In this document: piece by piece, positions 1 to 13,900 of the stretch | How positions within the stretch are numbered: position 1 is the stretch's first letter | How the letters are laid out: each line of letters opens with the position of its first letter | Assembly: GCA_009741485.1 (NCBI GenBank) | Contig: CM019219.1 | Location: 29,013,250 to 29,077,249 of the forward strand | Source of the DNA: Malurus cyaneus samueli | Taxonomy: Eukaryota; Chordata; Aves; Passeriformes; Maluridae | DNA: 64,000 nt | Reading direction: 5' to 3' | Notes under the pieces: generated by a model | What the model was told of the DNA's origin: nothing | Database searches by the model: none | Seen by the model: the letters and a program-made list of their open reading frames with translations, nothing else | Translations under genes and position numbers: made by a program

Positions 1-3000
1 GCTTCATTGAATATGGGAGAAGTTTCCAGCAGCTTCCCACTCTGCTCCCAGGGCCTTGCCATGTAAACCCAGTTCTTTGCAGTTACGGCATTTATCCAAA
101 TTCTGTTAGATTTGAACACTGAGCAGTTAGAGAACATATCTGTATACTTTCAGAGTTGTTCACTCTTCTGTGCATTCTGTCCAAGCTATTATCTACACAT
201 GGAAAGAAATTTATCTGAAAGTTTTTTTCTTTCTATTCTATCAGATAATTCCTAGATCTCTCACATCCAAGTAAAATAATCAATTACTGGAAAAACTGGA
301 GGGCAAAGAATATATTTTTTAAATACGTTCCATGTGAACAAGAGTTTTCAGTTATTGATTATAAAGTGATGCTAGGGAACATGTAATGATTACAAGGTTG
401 GGGCCTTACCACTGACCCAGCTCAGAAAAATCCTGACTCTGAGGCAAGGTCAGATGATAGGGAGCTGATTTAACATTCCTGTTCAATCTAGTATTGGGGG
501 TGATCTTGTATCAAGACATATTACAGAAATATTTCACATTTAAAATGTTCTGTACCAGTGTGAGGAGAACTAGAGGAACTGCAGTCAGAGAGATCATAAG
601 CACTGTATTTAGAAATTTGTCTGGATAATACTTAAAGTTGTTAATAGTGTAAATGCCTAACCTATGTAATAAGAGTTTGGCAGAAAAGGTGCTGAGTGTA
701 GCAATTTGAGAGAAATCCCAGCCATACAAGCAGATGAGATTTCAAAGGTTAGAAATGCATAGGCAGGACCAAAATTCATGAAAAGCTTTAGCTTATGGTG
801 ATGGAGGCAGCTTTCTCAAGCAGTCCTTTCAGTGGCACCTCTTCCCCCAACAAATTACTTCCTCACGAAAGGGTATCCAGGGGCATTTTAGCAGAGGAGA
901 GAATGGGTATAAACTGTTGTGGAAGTCACTGTGGGCAAGTGTGGCTGGCGACTGAGAATGGGAGAGCTTGATCACTGCTGTACAACTCTTATTGATACTG
1001 TGGGGTTGTTACTGAGTCACTACAAACAGCAGAGGAAAGCCGGGCTATTCTACTCAATACACATCATACAAATAGCTGTGAAATGGAGATGGTTATTCCT
1101 TATTGGCTGCAGTTGGGTTAAACCACATTCTAGCTTTGCAGACTGCTGGATCCAGAATTCTCCTCTCTCCTTAGAGAGGACTGTCCCATATCATAGTAAA
1201 GCCTGTTAAAAAACCCAAACACCCCACAGTAAGAGCACATCATGTACAGTTCCTTAAATCCCTGCTGACATATTTTTCTTTCTCTTTTCCTAGGAAGTTA
1301 TTGGATTGAAATTTCTCAGCATTCATCCATAACAATGTGAGAGCTCATCAGACATGGGAGTATGTCTGTCAAGGAGCATCAATAAACAAACTCTGAACAG
1401 GCAAAGGCTTCTTGAGAGAATCCATTGAGTCATATCCTCTACCTGTAAAACAGTCTGCCTTTACTGAAGCTGCTCTGGTTTGCCTCTGAACCTGACTGTT
1501 CCTTGTCTCCTGGGCTGGAATGACAGGGAAGTTGCCATTGCCAGACCTGGTCCTTGCCCACTACAGTAAAGAGAAGTTCCTCCACTTAATCTACAGACAT
1601 GAAGAAGTGCTTCTGAATTGTTTCAGATCAGGTTTCTGAAGGTTAGAAATGAATATTGAAACACAACAGAAACAAGCCAACAATGATACTTATTGTAGCA
1701 CTGACTTTTTGAAGGCCCCACAGCCATGCTTGAGGTATTGCATATTTTTCTGCGTTTTGCAAAAGCTGCAACTCCTGAGATCCCAATATGGAGAGCGGCG
1801 AATGTGAAACACGTGAGGAAGGAGCTGCAGCCTCCCTCCCCCAGAGCATGGTGTGGCTCATCACTGCTCTCAGCTGTGGCTGACAGGAACCCAGCCCCAC
1901 CTGTGGAACATGCCCAGCCCAGCCTGGCACAGTGGGGAGTGCCTCACACCAGTTGGGCTGTGAGAGAAGGAGGAACAAAGCACAAGGGCTGCACAGAGCA
2001 GCAGGAGGACAAGGACAAGTTTTGTTGTAGGTTCTGCTCTTTGAAAGGCTGGTGTAGAGCAGGAGGAGAGCTGTGAGAGTGCTGCTTCAAAGTGCTGCTT
2101 GGGCCACTCACAGTGAGGAAGAGGAAGGAGCAACCCCTGTTGTGAATACAAACATTCTGCACTGGGACCTGCAAGAGCAGCTGGAAGCCTCTGGGAAACA
2201 AGGTAAGATAATCAGAAATAACATCATGCCAACATAGGGGCATGGGGACATGAAGTAGCACATTACTTTTTTCAGCTTTGCTGATGGCATTTTGGAAAGT
2301 TCTAGTAAGATATGTTGGAGATGCTTCTTTGCAAGTGTAGGATCATTCATGAATCATGAATCTGTTGTAGTAGAAACAGTTGTGTTACTGTAACTATTTA
2401 CAGAGAGGATTTTTGCTGATACTGCTGTAGCAGGTACATGCTTTTGTTTTAGCTTTAGTAGCTGTTGCTGCCTGGCAAAGGGTGACAAAGAACCCTCTTC
2501 TAGGATAACCTTGTGAGGATAGGGAAGTGTCTGATTTCTGCTTACTAAGCACATACACCCTACAACAGGGATGTGGGAATGTTGTGTGTCTGCTCAGGAC
2601 ACTTGGATTTGGAACAAAACGAGTAATGGCCATGGTTCTGTGTGTGTGGTGGTGCTGTGCCCTCTCTCCAGCTGGGGCTTCTCATCCTATTCACCTCTTA
2701 AAAGACTTTGCCCTATGAGTGCTTCTAATGTTGGTGCAGCACCAGCCATCTCTGTGGAGCTCTGGCTGCAGAAAATGTCCCCCTTGAACTGCCTTGCATT
2801 TGCTCCCTGAAAGCCATGTTCTGTTGGATAAAGGTGGCACCTGATTGGAAATTTGAATAGAGAAAAATGGGTAAAACTGTGAAAAGAGATTCCTGGATTA
2901 GTGATTAGACTTTGCAAAATGTGTGCATTGAAATGCAGAGTCAGAGTTATATGTGAGTAATATTACAGTTAGAAGCACATCTTGACTTTGAAAAAGCTAT

Positions 3001-6000
3001 TTCTGCTGTAAAAACTGTTGCTCTGTATTTGTGTATATCCTCTCCCATATCTTTTCAAACTTTGAATTTTCTGGTACTTTGTCTTTTTGATGTTCTAAGT
3101 ATAGACAGTTTCAAATTTTTATGTTTCTAAAACTGCCAGCTTTTGCAGAGCTCAAAGGCTAACTGCAATTATCTTAATTATGGGCACAATGCAGGTGAAA
3201 GTAATTCTCATATAAGTTACCTCAATGGACGTGCCTCTTGCACTTTTAAAAGAAATGCATGTTCCACAGTAACTCTTTATTTCTGTCAGCGTTAAGTATA
3301 TCAGCCAAATAAGGTAAAGCAAGTGCTTTTGGAGACACAGCTTTATCATAGTTTACATGGCTTTGTGGCACATGACAACTCCTAAAATTTCAAGGTTCAT
3401 AATTAATAATGCTGGCACTGAGAAAGGGAAAGGAGTGATCATGAGAGGTAATACTTTCCTGCATTGAAACCAAGCAAGACTGGTGAGGAGAGAGGCTACT
3501 TGAGAAAGAGTGTTTAAAAAAAAGCCAACATGGAGATGCTTTCATATTTTTCTTAATAAAAATAAAACTTGAAGATGACAGCTGAGAATTGAAGCATGAG
3601 AGTCAAGAAAATGTCTTGGCCCAGGAATAACTGGGATGGGGAGAGGGAGGGGAATGTGTTTAGAAGTCTTAATAGCTTAGAATCAGTAATTTAATGTTTT
3701 ATACCAAGTTTTCTTGTCACCTCAGTTGCTGTTACAGGATTAAATCAGGACTTCTTGCAACAGATAGTGTTCTGTAATTCATTTTGGAGAAACCCTTAGC
3801 CTATTTCTCACCATATGTATCAGCTATATTAAAGGATATACTGGCTTGTGTAAATTCAAGAGACAACGGGACATCATATTTTTTAAAACTTATTAATAAT
3901 GCATGTGGTGTCTTTTATAGTAGAGTGAAAGATCATTGGTTTATGATTTTTTAAAAACATTTGTTTCATTAGCAGTCTGCCTTCAGAGACATTGTATCCA
4001 GCTAACTCTCCAGAACATTGTTGAGAAAATTCTGGTTTAGACAAGAATTTCTGTAAAACTGATCATTGCTGGAACGTGCTAGATTTTCTGATGTATTTTA
4101 TTCTTCAGTGTAACGTAAGTTGCCTTCAGCTACTTCAGCAGTTAGGGTCAAAGATATTAATATTAAATAATGGCAGGATAGCAGTTGTCCCAGTGTGCCA
4201 TTTCACAGTTCTTCCTGTACTTGGCAGGTCTGCTATAAAGTGTTCAGCTTGTTGACTCCCCTTCCCTGGCCAGGCTTGCCATGAAAGACAGTAAAAGCAG
4301 CCTTCTCCCTAATAGGCAAAAGTATTCAGCTGGTGGATAAGTACCACCTGTCTCACTTCTACCAAATTGCTAATGAAATCCTTCTGCCCCCCATAATTAA
4401 TGCAAAATTGCAAGCCAGAATCAGGAGGATTCTATTAGTGCCTTCTAAATTACATCTAAGAGAGAAAATAGCCGGTGTATTAAAACAGCCTGTGCTGTAC
4501 CTACCACTCGGGAATTTCAGTTTTATTCCTAATCCTTCCTGTTCCTATACATTCTTCTATGTAGTCCTAAAATCTGGTGAGTTAAAGCTGGTATTTGAAA
4601 GCATCCATGACATATTTGGGTTATTTCATAGATTTAGCCGCATGGCTGTTTTAGTTTCTGCTCGTAGTGCTGGAGACAAGCAAATCATCATTTGAGTAAG
4701 CAAAGCTTGCAGTGTTCTTTCAGTTGTTTGTAGCCTGTAGGAATCTGGGACTTCCTCATGGGTCCTGAAATCAAGGAAATTTTTAGATACTGGCCTGCCA
4801 AAAGTCACAAGAAAGTTGAGTTGTAGCTGCAGCAATGAGCAGAGGCAGTTGAGAAAAGCAGGCAATGTTGGAGTGAATTGTTCATGAAATGTTCATTTTT
4901 AGACAGTAGTACTTCTCTCTTGATTTTAGAGAGCAATAATTTGATCTGCTGTGGTTATGGTACCTCTTACCTTGGTATGTTATTGGAATTACAAATGGAA
5001 CACAATGAGGGGTCTGCTCCTGAGGAGTACAAGGCTGGTTGTTAATCATGGTACGAGCTTAAGGGAGAGACACAGACACTGTAGGGGGAAAGGTTGTTTC
5101 TGTGGGCACACAGCCCACTTTAGCTTTATTTTTCTTGCTCCCTATTAACACTAATTGTTAAAATGACACTCTTTTATAATGAAATATATTTGACTTGCAA
5201 GTGTCATGGGGTGTGGGTTGTTTTTTTCTGAGTAAGCAGTTAAGTGATGTGTAACCATTATATATATCACCACTATGTGTGAGTAAGAAGAAATAGCTTC
5301 TAAGTGTATTCACAAAGCTGCTAGTGAGCAGGCAAAACTTGTTTGCAGACCAGCTTGTTCGTAATCGGTCAGTTATTTATCAGGGAATTATATAGGAGAG
5401 CATTTCAAATGGAAATACAATGCCAGTCTTTATTGAAATGGTTTTGTAAATCTCTGGTTTTAGTTATGGGAGGTGTTACCCTGCAAAATGGGAACATTAA
5501 CTATAATCAAACCAGGTATTTTAATTGGCTGGGAACAGTGTCATTGACTGATATGTGTTGGTAAAGAACCACTTAGAGCACAGGCATAACTCTGTTATTG
5601 GGAAATGCAGGAAGTTGTCCTTATGGGAGGGTTTTTCCACATCATCAGCTCAGTTTCTGTGATGCTCTTATGGGCAGTGGCTGACACAGATGAGAGCTTT
5701 GCCTTAAACAGCCTGAAAAGTGGTTTACTCGAGGAACTGGCTCTTGTCTCATTTGTGTTACGAATCTGCACCAAATTTTCAATGCATTTTGTTATTGTGC
5801 ATGGAGGGGATTCGGAGTTTTCCTGGTAGATCATAAAACACGGAAGGACTTTGTATATTTTATTTGGTCTAAATGCCTCTTTAAATCAAAGCTCCCAAAT
5901 ACACAAAGAAATGCAAATATACAGCTTGATCAAATATATGATTAACACCTGTTTTATAATTAGAAATATGGTTGACTTCTTTGATAAGCAGCCCAGGTTT

Positions 6001-8026
6001 ATTCAAATTTCATCTGTCAGAAAGCAATCTGAAAACCAAAACCAACAGAGTAGTGGGTCAAAAGTTAATTATAAATGCATCGAATAATCAGGGCTTTTGA
6101 TGAAGGAGGGTGGCTCCCAAGGGCTCTGAAAGTTATTGCTGCCGTGGCCAGGGGTGGTTTCAATCCTTGGCAAAATGGGGCCTTCTTTTCTTGAAGTCCA
6201 GGAGCTGAATTGCGTATTCCTGACTTTGGGTTCCTGAGTTAATGTAGTCAAAAGGCATAAACCAAGAGAATTCCATGGGGATTTGGTGCTGATGCATGAA
6301 ACCATGAGAGGGGAGTGAACTGGAATCAGGAGTTTTGCCCTTATCTCAGGAGGAGGAGGTGGGTCCAGTGAAGGTGTCAGAGCCAGTTTGAGCACAGAGG
6401 AGCCAGGGTCTCCTATGCAACAAGTCAGTGAGCTTTGGAACCACCAGCAAAGAAGTTGTGGATGCTAAAGCTTGGATAAATTCAAGAAATGAGTTAATGG
6501 AAGAGATGCTTGTGAAGGTGGGCTGAATTTATAGAAACACCATCCAAGTCATGACATCCGTAGGCCAAAAATAGTTGACAGTTAGAAGAGTTTTACCTTG
6601 GAAGTGCTCATTGCCACTCTTGGAGGCAGGATATTGGCTCTCACAGCCTTCATCTGATACAGTACTGCTTTTCTGATGGTGAAGCTCTATTCTCATTTTG
6701 CAGCTGGTACTACCAGAGGAGTTTGAGTCACTTCTGTAGCCCAGCTTATGTAAGATTTATTACAAAGGCAATTCACTTAGGAGCCCCCGGGCTTGAAATA
6801 CCACTCCAGAAAGAAGGAGGGAACTCACTATGATTTTTTTTTTAAACAGGCATGTTGTGATCCTGCTTATTTTCTAACCGTGATTTGTTGGTATCCTGCA
6901 GTCTTACCCACTCAACTGACCTATTAAAATACATACTGAATTTCTGTTGCACTGTAGGAACTTGGAATATCTTGACAGAATATACAGTATTCTTATACGG
7001 TTAAGGGGAATTAGTATTTGTACAGTTTTGTACTGAAGAAATTGGCCTTAATTACAGGACAATATTAAGCCTTTTGTGCAAAAGTCAAGCTGCATCCATG
7101 ACCTGAACACTCTTGACAAGAATACTGTACTGTTGTCTGTACAGTTGTTCTCAGGCTTTGCTTTCATTGCTTTATTTCCACTCCTCTCCCCCTTTTTCTT
7201 TAAGAGACCAGAATAATCAATTTATGAGACCAACAAGTCACTCCTGGGTGCTCTATGTCCCCCTGATTTGGTTTGTGTCCTAAGAACAATTTGCCTCAGA
7301 AGCTGGAAGGCTTTGGTGGTGTGTGCCTCTTTGGTTGAAAGGGTGGGCATTCAGGTCAGGGCCTCTGTCCTTGGTGCTCAAACAGAGCATGTCCTGCTTT
7401 CACATGGGCCACGCTGATGTTCAGGAGCATCTCGTGTTCTCTCTGCAGGGTGTTGGAGTGCTTCCCTTAAAGGTTAATTAAATCCCTCTCCCAGCACAGC
7501 TGAGCTGTACAGCAGCCCTGGCTGGAAGTTCTGAACTAGAGGACATGTAGGTTAAACAGGTCATGTAGTCACACAGCAGCTCTGGGAGCTTTTGGCTCCC
7601 AGGATAACTACAGAGGTTTGCATCCAGTGTTGAGCATCTTGTACAAAAATGTTATAGAATGCAGTGTATAAATACTCAGCTAAAACTGTTGGGATTCAAA
7701 ATTGTCTGTTTCCCAGTTAAATACTCCAAATTAGCCTATAGGGACAAGGTTTATTAATACCCAGAATAAACAAAAATTTGTTTTGTGCCTGTTTCTATTT
7801 TAAGATTAATCTTACGAAGGGGGAAACAGATGCTTTCCATCCCCTCTAGTTTATTTTCACCTAACATTGTAAGTAGGGGATGCTGAAGGCCATTTTAACA
7901 AGGCATCATCTTTGCCTGTTCTCTGCTATCCCCAGACCATTTCTCAAACTATCACTCAATGGAAGTAAATAAAAACTCTTCAGTTCGCTGTATCTGTAAA
8001 CCTGTTGCCATTTGAGTTTCAAAAAA
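1..8026. other. Intergenic DNA downstream of CTNNA3, no gene seen
   Basis: I see no supportable gene here. Open frames are short, overlap on both strands, and show no recognisable domain or credible chain of spliced exons. The base composition is AT-rich with short homopolymers and no CpG-dense promoter-like patch. The longest frame is 120 codons on the plus strand at 4333-4695. It is AT-rich and matches no family I know. The stretch lies beyond the 3' end of the minus-strand CTNNA3 gene and is read as gene-poor flank. Confidence 0.6.
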
Positions 8027-8065
8027 TCATAGAATCCCAGTGGGCTCGTGGTGCTTTCCATTTCC
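8027..8065 (-). mobile_element. Possible decayed CR1 LINE 3' tail
   Basis: The plus strand reads atcatagaatcccagtggg, which resembles the reverse complement of the avian CR1 3' terminus (ATTCTATGATTCTATGA-type octamer repeats followed by a GGGTTGG-like segment). Only about 20 bases are convincing and the following sequence has drifted. If real, the element is oriented on the minus strand and strongly 5'-truncated, as most CR1 copies are. Confidence 0.25.
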
Positions 8066-9439
8066 ATCTCAGGAAAAGCCGTTTTGGGAGAGGCTTAACC
8101 TCTTTGTTCCCAGGGCAGAAAGCCACCCAGCTGATCTGGCTCAGAGGCTGCTGTGCTGAATTGCAGGACTAGAATAAGCCTTTCCTGCAAAATAAAAGAT
8201 AAATTTCCTGCATTCTCAGAAGAAGTAGGGTTGTTTTGGTAAGAGAGAGGAAGGCAAATTTGGTTTAGAAGAATAGGTAGCAAATATAAAGAGTTCATGC
8301 AGTGTGTTACTATCACACATTTATCCCCTGATTCATTCAAAAAATGTAATTAAATCATGCAACTTTGTTGCTCTTTGTTCATAAAAGCCTTTCATTCTCT
8401 TAATGTTTGCTCTTTTGTCTCACACTTGCCTTGTCACATTTGCTCGTTTTCATTTTAGGGGTTGAAGATGCTCTTTTTATTGTGTGCTTTCTTATCAGAT
8501 CAGCTTCTCAGATGGTTGCTGCAGGATACTTAAGGAATGGGGCTTTCATCTGCAGTAGTTGGCAGATTGCATCAATTCGTGGTTGAGAGAGAAAGGAAGT
8601 TATGCATGTGTATATGACACAATTTTTTGTGGTGCAAAGCTGTCTTTGCTGAATACTTCCCGTCTTAGGTGTTCTGTGTTAGACTTTGATACAGCTGTGC
8701 TTCCTAGGATGTGGTTGGGATCCACCAGAGCTTCACTCTCCATGACTTACTCGCATTGCTGAATTCTGCATTCAGCAGATGATAAAAGCCTTCTTCAAGT
8801 GTTACAGTTTCATAACCTTCTCTCTGCTGACTTCTTCAGCTCTCTGCTTGTCCCCAGTCCCAAATCAAGGAGAGGTTTCAGTGACCAATACGAAAGGAGG
8901 CCCACAGAGTTTGATAAGGCTGTTAAGCCACTCGAATTGAGGCAATTGCTTAAATAACTGCTTAAATACAGTTCTGAAAGCAGACTTAACAAAATAAAGG
9001 ACTGTATTAATAGATCATTAAGAAGCAATTAACTTATTATATTTTGTTCTGCCCTTGAGTCCTGTGATTGTGACAGCATGTTATTGATTCCTTATAGCTT
9101 AGCTTGGGACTCGTGCACTACGTGTTCTCTTATGGCTCTATCATTACACTGGCACATAAAACAGGGTATTTAATTTGGCTTCACTGGAGCTGTTCCAGAT
9201 CCTGATGGAAATGAGCTCAGAACTGATTTGTCCAGTTGGAAGTAAACAGAAAGCCATGCTAAGAATGGCTAAAACTCAGCCCAATTAGTACTGTAATAGA
9301 AAGTTGTCCGTAAACATTATCAGGGATTCTGTCCATAGTACAGTTGGGACTGTGCTTATTCAAAATACCTGATAAGATTCTGATATGCCTGAACATGAGG
9401 AAGCAAAAAGAACCTTGGAAGTGCCTCTTGTAATGAAGG
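8066..9439. other. Unannotated intergenic stretch
   Basis: Nothing supportable was seen. The sequence is ordinary AT-rich non-coding DNA with short chance frames on both strands. Confidence 0.5.
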
Positions 9440-9545
9440 AAATACGTGCTGGTTTGGTCTGGGATATCCCACGGATCTCCTGGGGTCAGCTGTCCTGCTG
9501 TGTCCCATCCCAGCTCCATGTGCCCCTGCCCTGAGCTCCTCTGCA
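9440..9545 (-). mobile_element. Probable avian endogenous retrovirus LTR fragment
   Basis: The plus strand carries ggtcagctgtcctgctgtg followed by a cccatcccagctcc segment. This resembles the reverse complement of a stretch common in avian ERV LTRs, where a GGGAGGGG-like block is followed by CACAGCCAGGACAGCTGACC. The retroviral orientation would therefore be minus. No second LTR, primer-binding site, polypurine tract or gag/pol/env reading frame is visible nearby, so this is at most a short solo-LTR remnant. The match is from memory of the family, and the ends are approximate. Confidence 0.4.
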
Positions 9546-10955
9546 CAGTGTATGTTCCATGTTGAGGTGTTTGTGGATCCTCAGGCCAGCTGGGCAGTGC
9601 TGTGGCACAGTCTGGGTGTGTAAGGTCCCAGGCCTCCCGTTGGATCTTCTGCTGTGCTCCTCTGTGCAGTCTGCACTGGAACAGGGGATAGGACAGAACA
9701 TCTCCCCTTTTCCTCTGCCACCTGTCATGGTGGAGAGCCACTCTTGGGTTATCCTCACTTCCCTCACAGCAGCTTTGTATTGTGTGGAATCACAAGAGCT
9801 TGTCTAAGAGTGATAGAAAACCCATTTCAGTCATGAGTCAAAGGCTTAAGCAAAGTCAACAAACAAGAGATGATTACTGAAATATTTGAACATGACTGAT
9901 CATGCTCTTGAGGTTTCCCTCTTGTGCCTTGTCCAAGTGTATGTCGTATCAATTCACATTGATATTCTGAGTTGTTTTTTTTAATCTTTGAATCCTTTTC
10001 AGAGTAACGACCTTGCTTTCATGCAGTATCAGTGAGATTGATTTGTAGTTGTATGTTTCTTTCAGTGCTCTTTCTTGGGTCCTGGAGTGTACATCGATCT
10101 TTTCCAGGAGCCTGGCTGCCTTCCAGTTTTTCCCAGCTTCACAAGTATGGAGAGCAGCTCTGCTACTGTTGCTCTTCAGGAAGCTCTGTTGGTGCATCAT
10201 CCTGTCTTTGAGCTTGTCCACTCTGCGTTCTTTCAGCAGCTTGTGCTGCTTTGCACTGTACCAGTGCTGGTTGTGTTATTGGCTCACTCGAGACCATTCA
10301 TGTAAAATGTCCTTCAATGAATATAAATATATTCCCTTGAAAAATACTTGCTTCTTATTTGAATGCGAGGGATGAAAGGTTTTAAGTACCAGGAGGCTTG
10401 TCTTGTTTTCCTGAGTTTCCTGTTTCTGAACTGTCACCCTTGTGCATCAGGACTCCTCCAGCATTCTGAGCAGCAGCCTGGTGTGTGGAGCACAGAACTG
10501 AGGGAGCGTTTGGCTTTCCTTGGCTGGAAGGGCAGCACTGAGCGCTGAAGGAGATGGACAGGAGCACAATCCCCTCTCCCTGCTGCTGGCATCCCGGATC
10601 ACAGCGGGTCAAAGGAGAAGGGAAATGGTGTCCTCAGTGAGGAGCTGCCATCTGGCTGCTTGGGGATCCAGATGTCACATCCCTTAGTAGTCAGGGAATG
10701 CAACAACTGTTTCAAGGTTTACTTGGGGGGAAATTCAGCTCGCAGGGAGGAGGCAGATGTGAAGTAGGCATAAAGATTTTGGAAAGTAATTAGAAAAGAT
10801 TGGATATTCTGTTTTATGCTCTTCAGAGATTTGTTCCACCTGGTTTACTGTTATTACAAATCTTGGGAATATCCTTGAAATGTCAAATAATACAAAAATG
10901 TTTATACCTTTTTACTCTATGTGCAGAGTGTTTGGATAAAGGGTTTTGAATGTGG
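9546..10955. other. Unannotated intergenic stretch
   Basis: A moderately GC-rich patch (about 9.55-9.75 kb) directly follows the LTR-like fragment and may belong to the same old insertion, but I recognise no element in it. The rest is ordinary non-coding sequence with chance frames. Confidence 0.4.
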
Positions 10956-10976
10956 TTTTTTTTTTTTTTTTTTTTT
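10956..10976. repeat. Poly-T homopolymer (21 T)
   Basis: An uninterrupted run of 21 T is followed by aggcacagcag. It could be the poly-A tail of a retroposed copy inserted on the minus strand, but no recognisable retrogene or LINE body lies next to it. It may simply be a homopolymer microsatellite. Confidence 0.9.
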
Positions 10977-13900
10977 AGGCACAGCAGTCTTTCTACAGAA
11001 CTGAAAACTCTGTAGTTACTAAACCACTACTGCAGCATTGTGCTTTAATTTTAGAGTATTTACAACAGAAGCATTCACTGAATCATTGGTGTCAGTACAA
11101 TAATTAGTGTAACCAGGATCTAAGGACCACAATTGGTATTACTCAGCAAGACATCCTTGTTCTGGCTGAGGAGGAAGCTGTGTGCATTACGCAGAATTCA
11201 TTGTGGATCATAATGTGCTCTGCCTACAAGAGAAAAGGAGTCCGTATTCAGTTAGAAAGTTGAAAAAACAGTTATTAAATAATTATGTATCACTAAGTGA
11301 TGCTTTTTATCTACCCCATGGTTCTGTTCTGCAACAGAAATCAAACTGGGACAGGATTCACAGCAGCTTTTGAAGTCCAGATAAATTTAATTTCAGCAGT
11401 GGAGGGATCATGATGGCAGTTGTGAGGCAGCATTGCAGTCGGGAGGGAAAAGCATGCATTTGCCTTCAGTCAGCCTGGGGCTAAACCTGGAGGCATCCCA
11501 CCATCACTCTGATTGTTCTCAGAAATTTTCTTTCAAGTTCTTGTTTGTATGTGCATCACAGTTTGGGAGCATCCTGCCAGAACTGTTGATTCCATAATTT
11601 TTTACTTCATCTAGATGCACAGCACTGCTTTCTGAGCCTCCATCCCTGTGCAACATTTGGTCCTTAAATGGGCAGAAAACCCCACACCTCCATTTCAGCT
11701 GCTGTTTGAGCTTCAGGGTGGTTTATTTGGGGCTTTTTTTTCCCTATTGCAGTTGAGTCTGTGGCTGAGTTTTGCATTCCAGTTGCATTGATTTTCAGGT
11801 TTCTGCAGCTTTATTCCTTCCTGTGCTCCAGGTGTGCTGCTGACGGTGCCCGGAGCTCAGGGAGTCCCTGGGCAGCCCTGGTGCCTGTGCTTGGAGGGGC
11901 AGCCATTGCACTGGGACATTGATCTCTTTACCCTTCAAACCCTGGGCACCCCAGCACTGGGACAAAACCTCCAGGGGAATTGCACAGCTGCTTACAAACA
12001 CATACTTTTTCACAAATGGGATGCAATTTTTTTAAAATCAGATTGGCAACCTGCAGTTTGAAAAAACACATTTGGATTTTGTACACTTACCACTAACTAT
12101 CCAAACTTTTTGTTATTAAAAGTACAGTGTTCCCAGCCCTTTTTTTCTGTTGCCTCAGAGTCTTTCCCTTCCCCTCTTTTAGGGAACACCTTCAGCTATA
12201 AAACATTTAAGTCCTGAAATTCAAAAAGGGGCTCTTAGGGTTTGTTTGAATTCTAGCAAGAACAGGTAATGGGAGAACATTGGGGACATTTTTATCTGAC
12301 AAGTTATGTTTAGGGTGTCAGCTTTTGTCCAAAATCCCTCTTTTCAAAAAGGAGATTGGTTTGGTTCTCTCAGCCTATGCATGGTTTTTATCTCTTCTTA
12401 TTCCAAAAAAAAAGAAAGTTACTAACTCAGAGTGCTGCGTTTTTGTCAGTTCATTGCTTCAACAAGCCCCAGGTCTTGCAGCCATAAGATAACAGAGCTT
12501 TTGAATACTTTTTCTGATGTAGGTAACCAGCTCTGTAAAATAAGAATTACTGTAACTCCGAACTCCTCATGTTCATGCTGAGGTTGCTTTACACGTGGTT
12601 CATACAACTGAGGGAATTGTTAGAGCATAAGTGACATTATTGAGTTACAGCTGGTAACTGGTGTGCTGCACTCTTAAGAGGGGGAACATTTCTTGTGGAA
12701 TACAGATTTTTGTTCTGTTTTGGATTCTAAGCCACATTTATGAAAAATATGTTTTTATTTGGTGATTCCTTTTTACATGTTTTATTATGCACTTCTCAAA
12801 AAACTAATTGGTTTGCCCTGTGACCTTTAATTTCCCAGCAAGTCCTTTGCCTCTGGCTGCATATGAATCTGAGAGTCCTGGGTTTATTACCCCATGCTGA
12901 CCAGTGTCAATTTAAAACTGACTCAGAGATCGTTATATGTAATTAGACATTGTGTATTTATTTATAAAATATATGTAAACAAATCCCTGAAGTGGAGATA
13001 CACTTAATGAAAAATAGAAGCAATGTGTACCTCTCCATTATCCAGCATTTGGGTCTATGACAGGTGTTGTTACACCAGTTGGATTGTTTACATTAAATTC
13101 TGTGTGTGATTAAGAGACACAAGGAAGATTATCTGGAGCATTTGACATGCAGAGGCCAGCAGATGTACAAACCCAGCTTGTTACCATATGGTTCCAATGT
13201 CCTTTGGTGTGTTTTGTGGAAAGTTCAAATCCAGATTCCATCATCAAACATAAATCTCAAGTAAATGCTTTCCTACATATAAATACATGCCATTGCTTTG
13301 ATATAGCAGTCAGTGAAACAGGGTTGGATGCAAGGCAGCTTGCTGCATAGAACTGATAGAAAGGGGGGCACCAGTGTTTGTTACTTCTGTGTCCTGCTAT
13401 TTTTGAACTGACCTAACTAAACTCTCCAGAATTCCAGCTTCATAGATCTGCTTGACCACCTACTCGCTTCCCTCCTTACTGTCCTGTATCTCCCATTTTT
13501 TCTTACTCTTACTTATTTCCCACGTGACTGTATTAGACTTTGGTTTTCAGTTCTGGCATCTGTGGCTTATCAAAGGCATGGAAATATTTTTACTTTCTTT
13601 CCTGTCAGTGTTTGTCATCTGGTTTGTGTCTTTTGGAGCCCAGCAATCGCTGATCTGTAGTATGGTAACAGCAGTCACACATCTGTCTGCAGAACAGGTT
13701 GCTGCAGCAGGAAACCTCAAGGACTCAGCCTGAGAGCCTCGCTCTTCGTGAGAGCTTTGAAGGGCTCTCTTGAAATCCACAGAAAAAATAGTGAGAATAT
13801 TACACTTCATGTAAGCAATACAAGCAGAGGTATCAGATGAATCAGAGCCTTCATGGCTTCTATTTATTAATGAGTGTTAGTTCCAATATGGCCTCTTTGT

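Noticed and set aside
4333..4695. 120-codon plus-strand frame as a gene
   Set aside because: AT-rich, no recognised domain, no supporting promoter or exon partners. Chance is the simplest reading, although a conserved non-coding element cannot be excluded.
9259..9741. 160-codon minus-strand frame as a gene
   Set aside because: It overlaps the LTR-like fragment and GC-rich surroundings. The translation shows no known retroviral or cellular domain.
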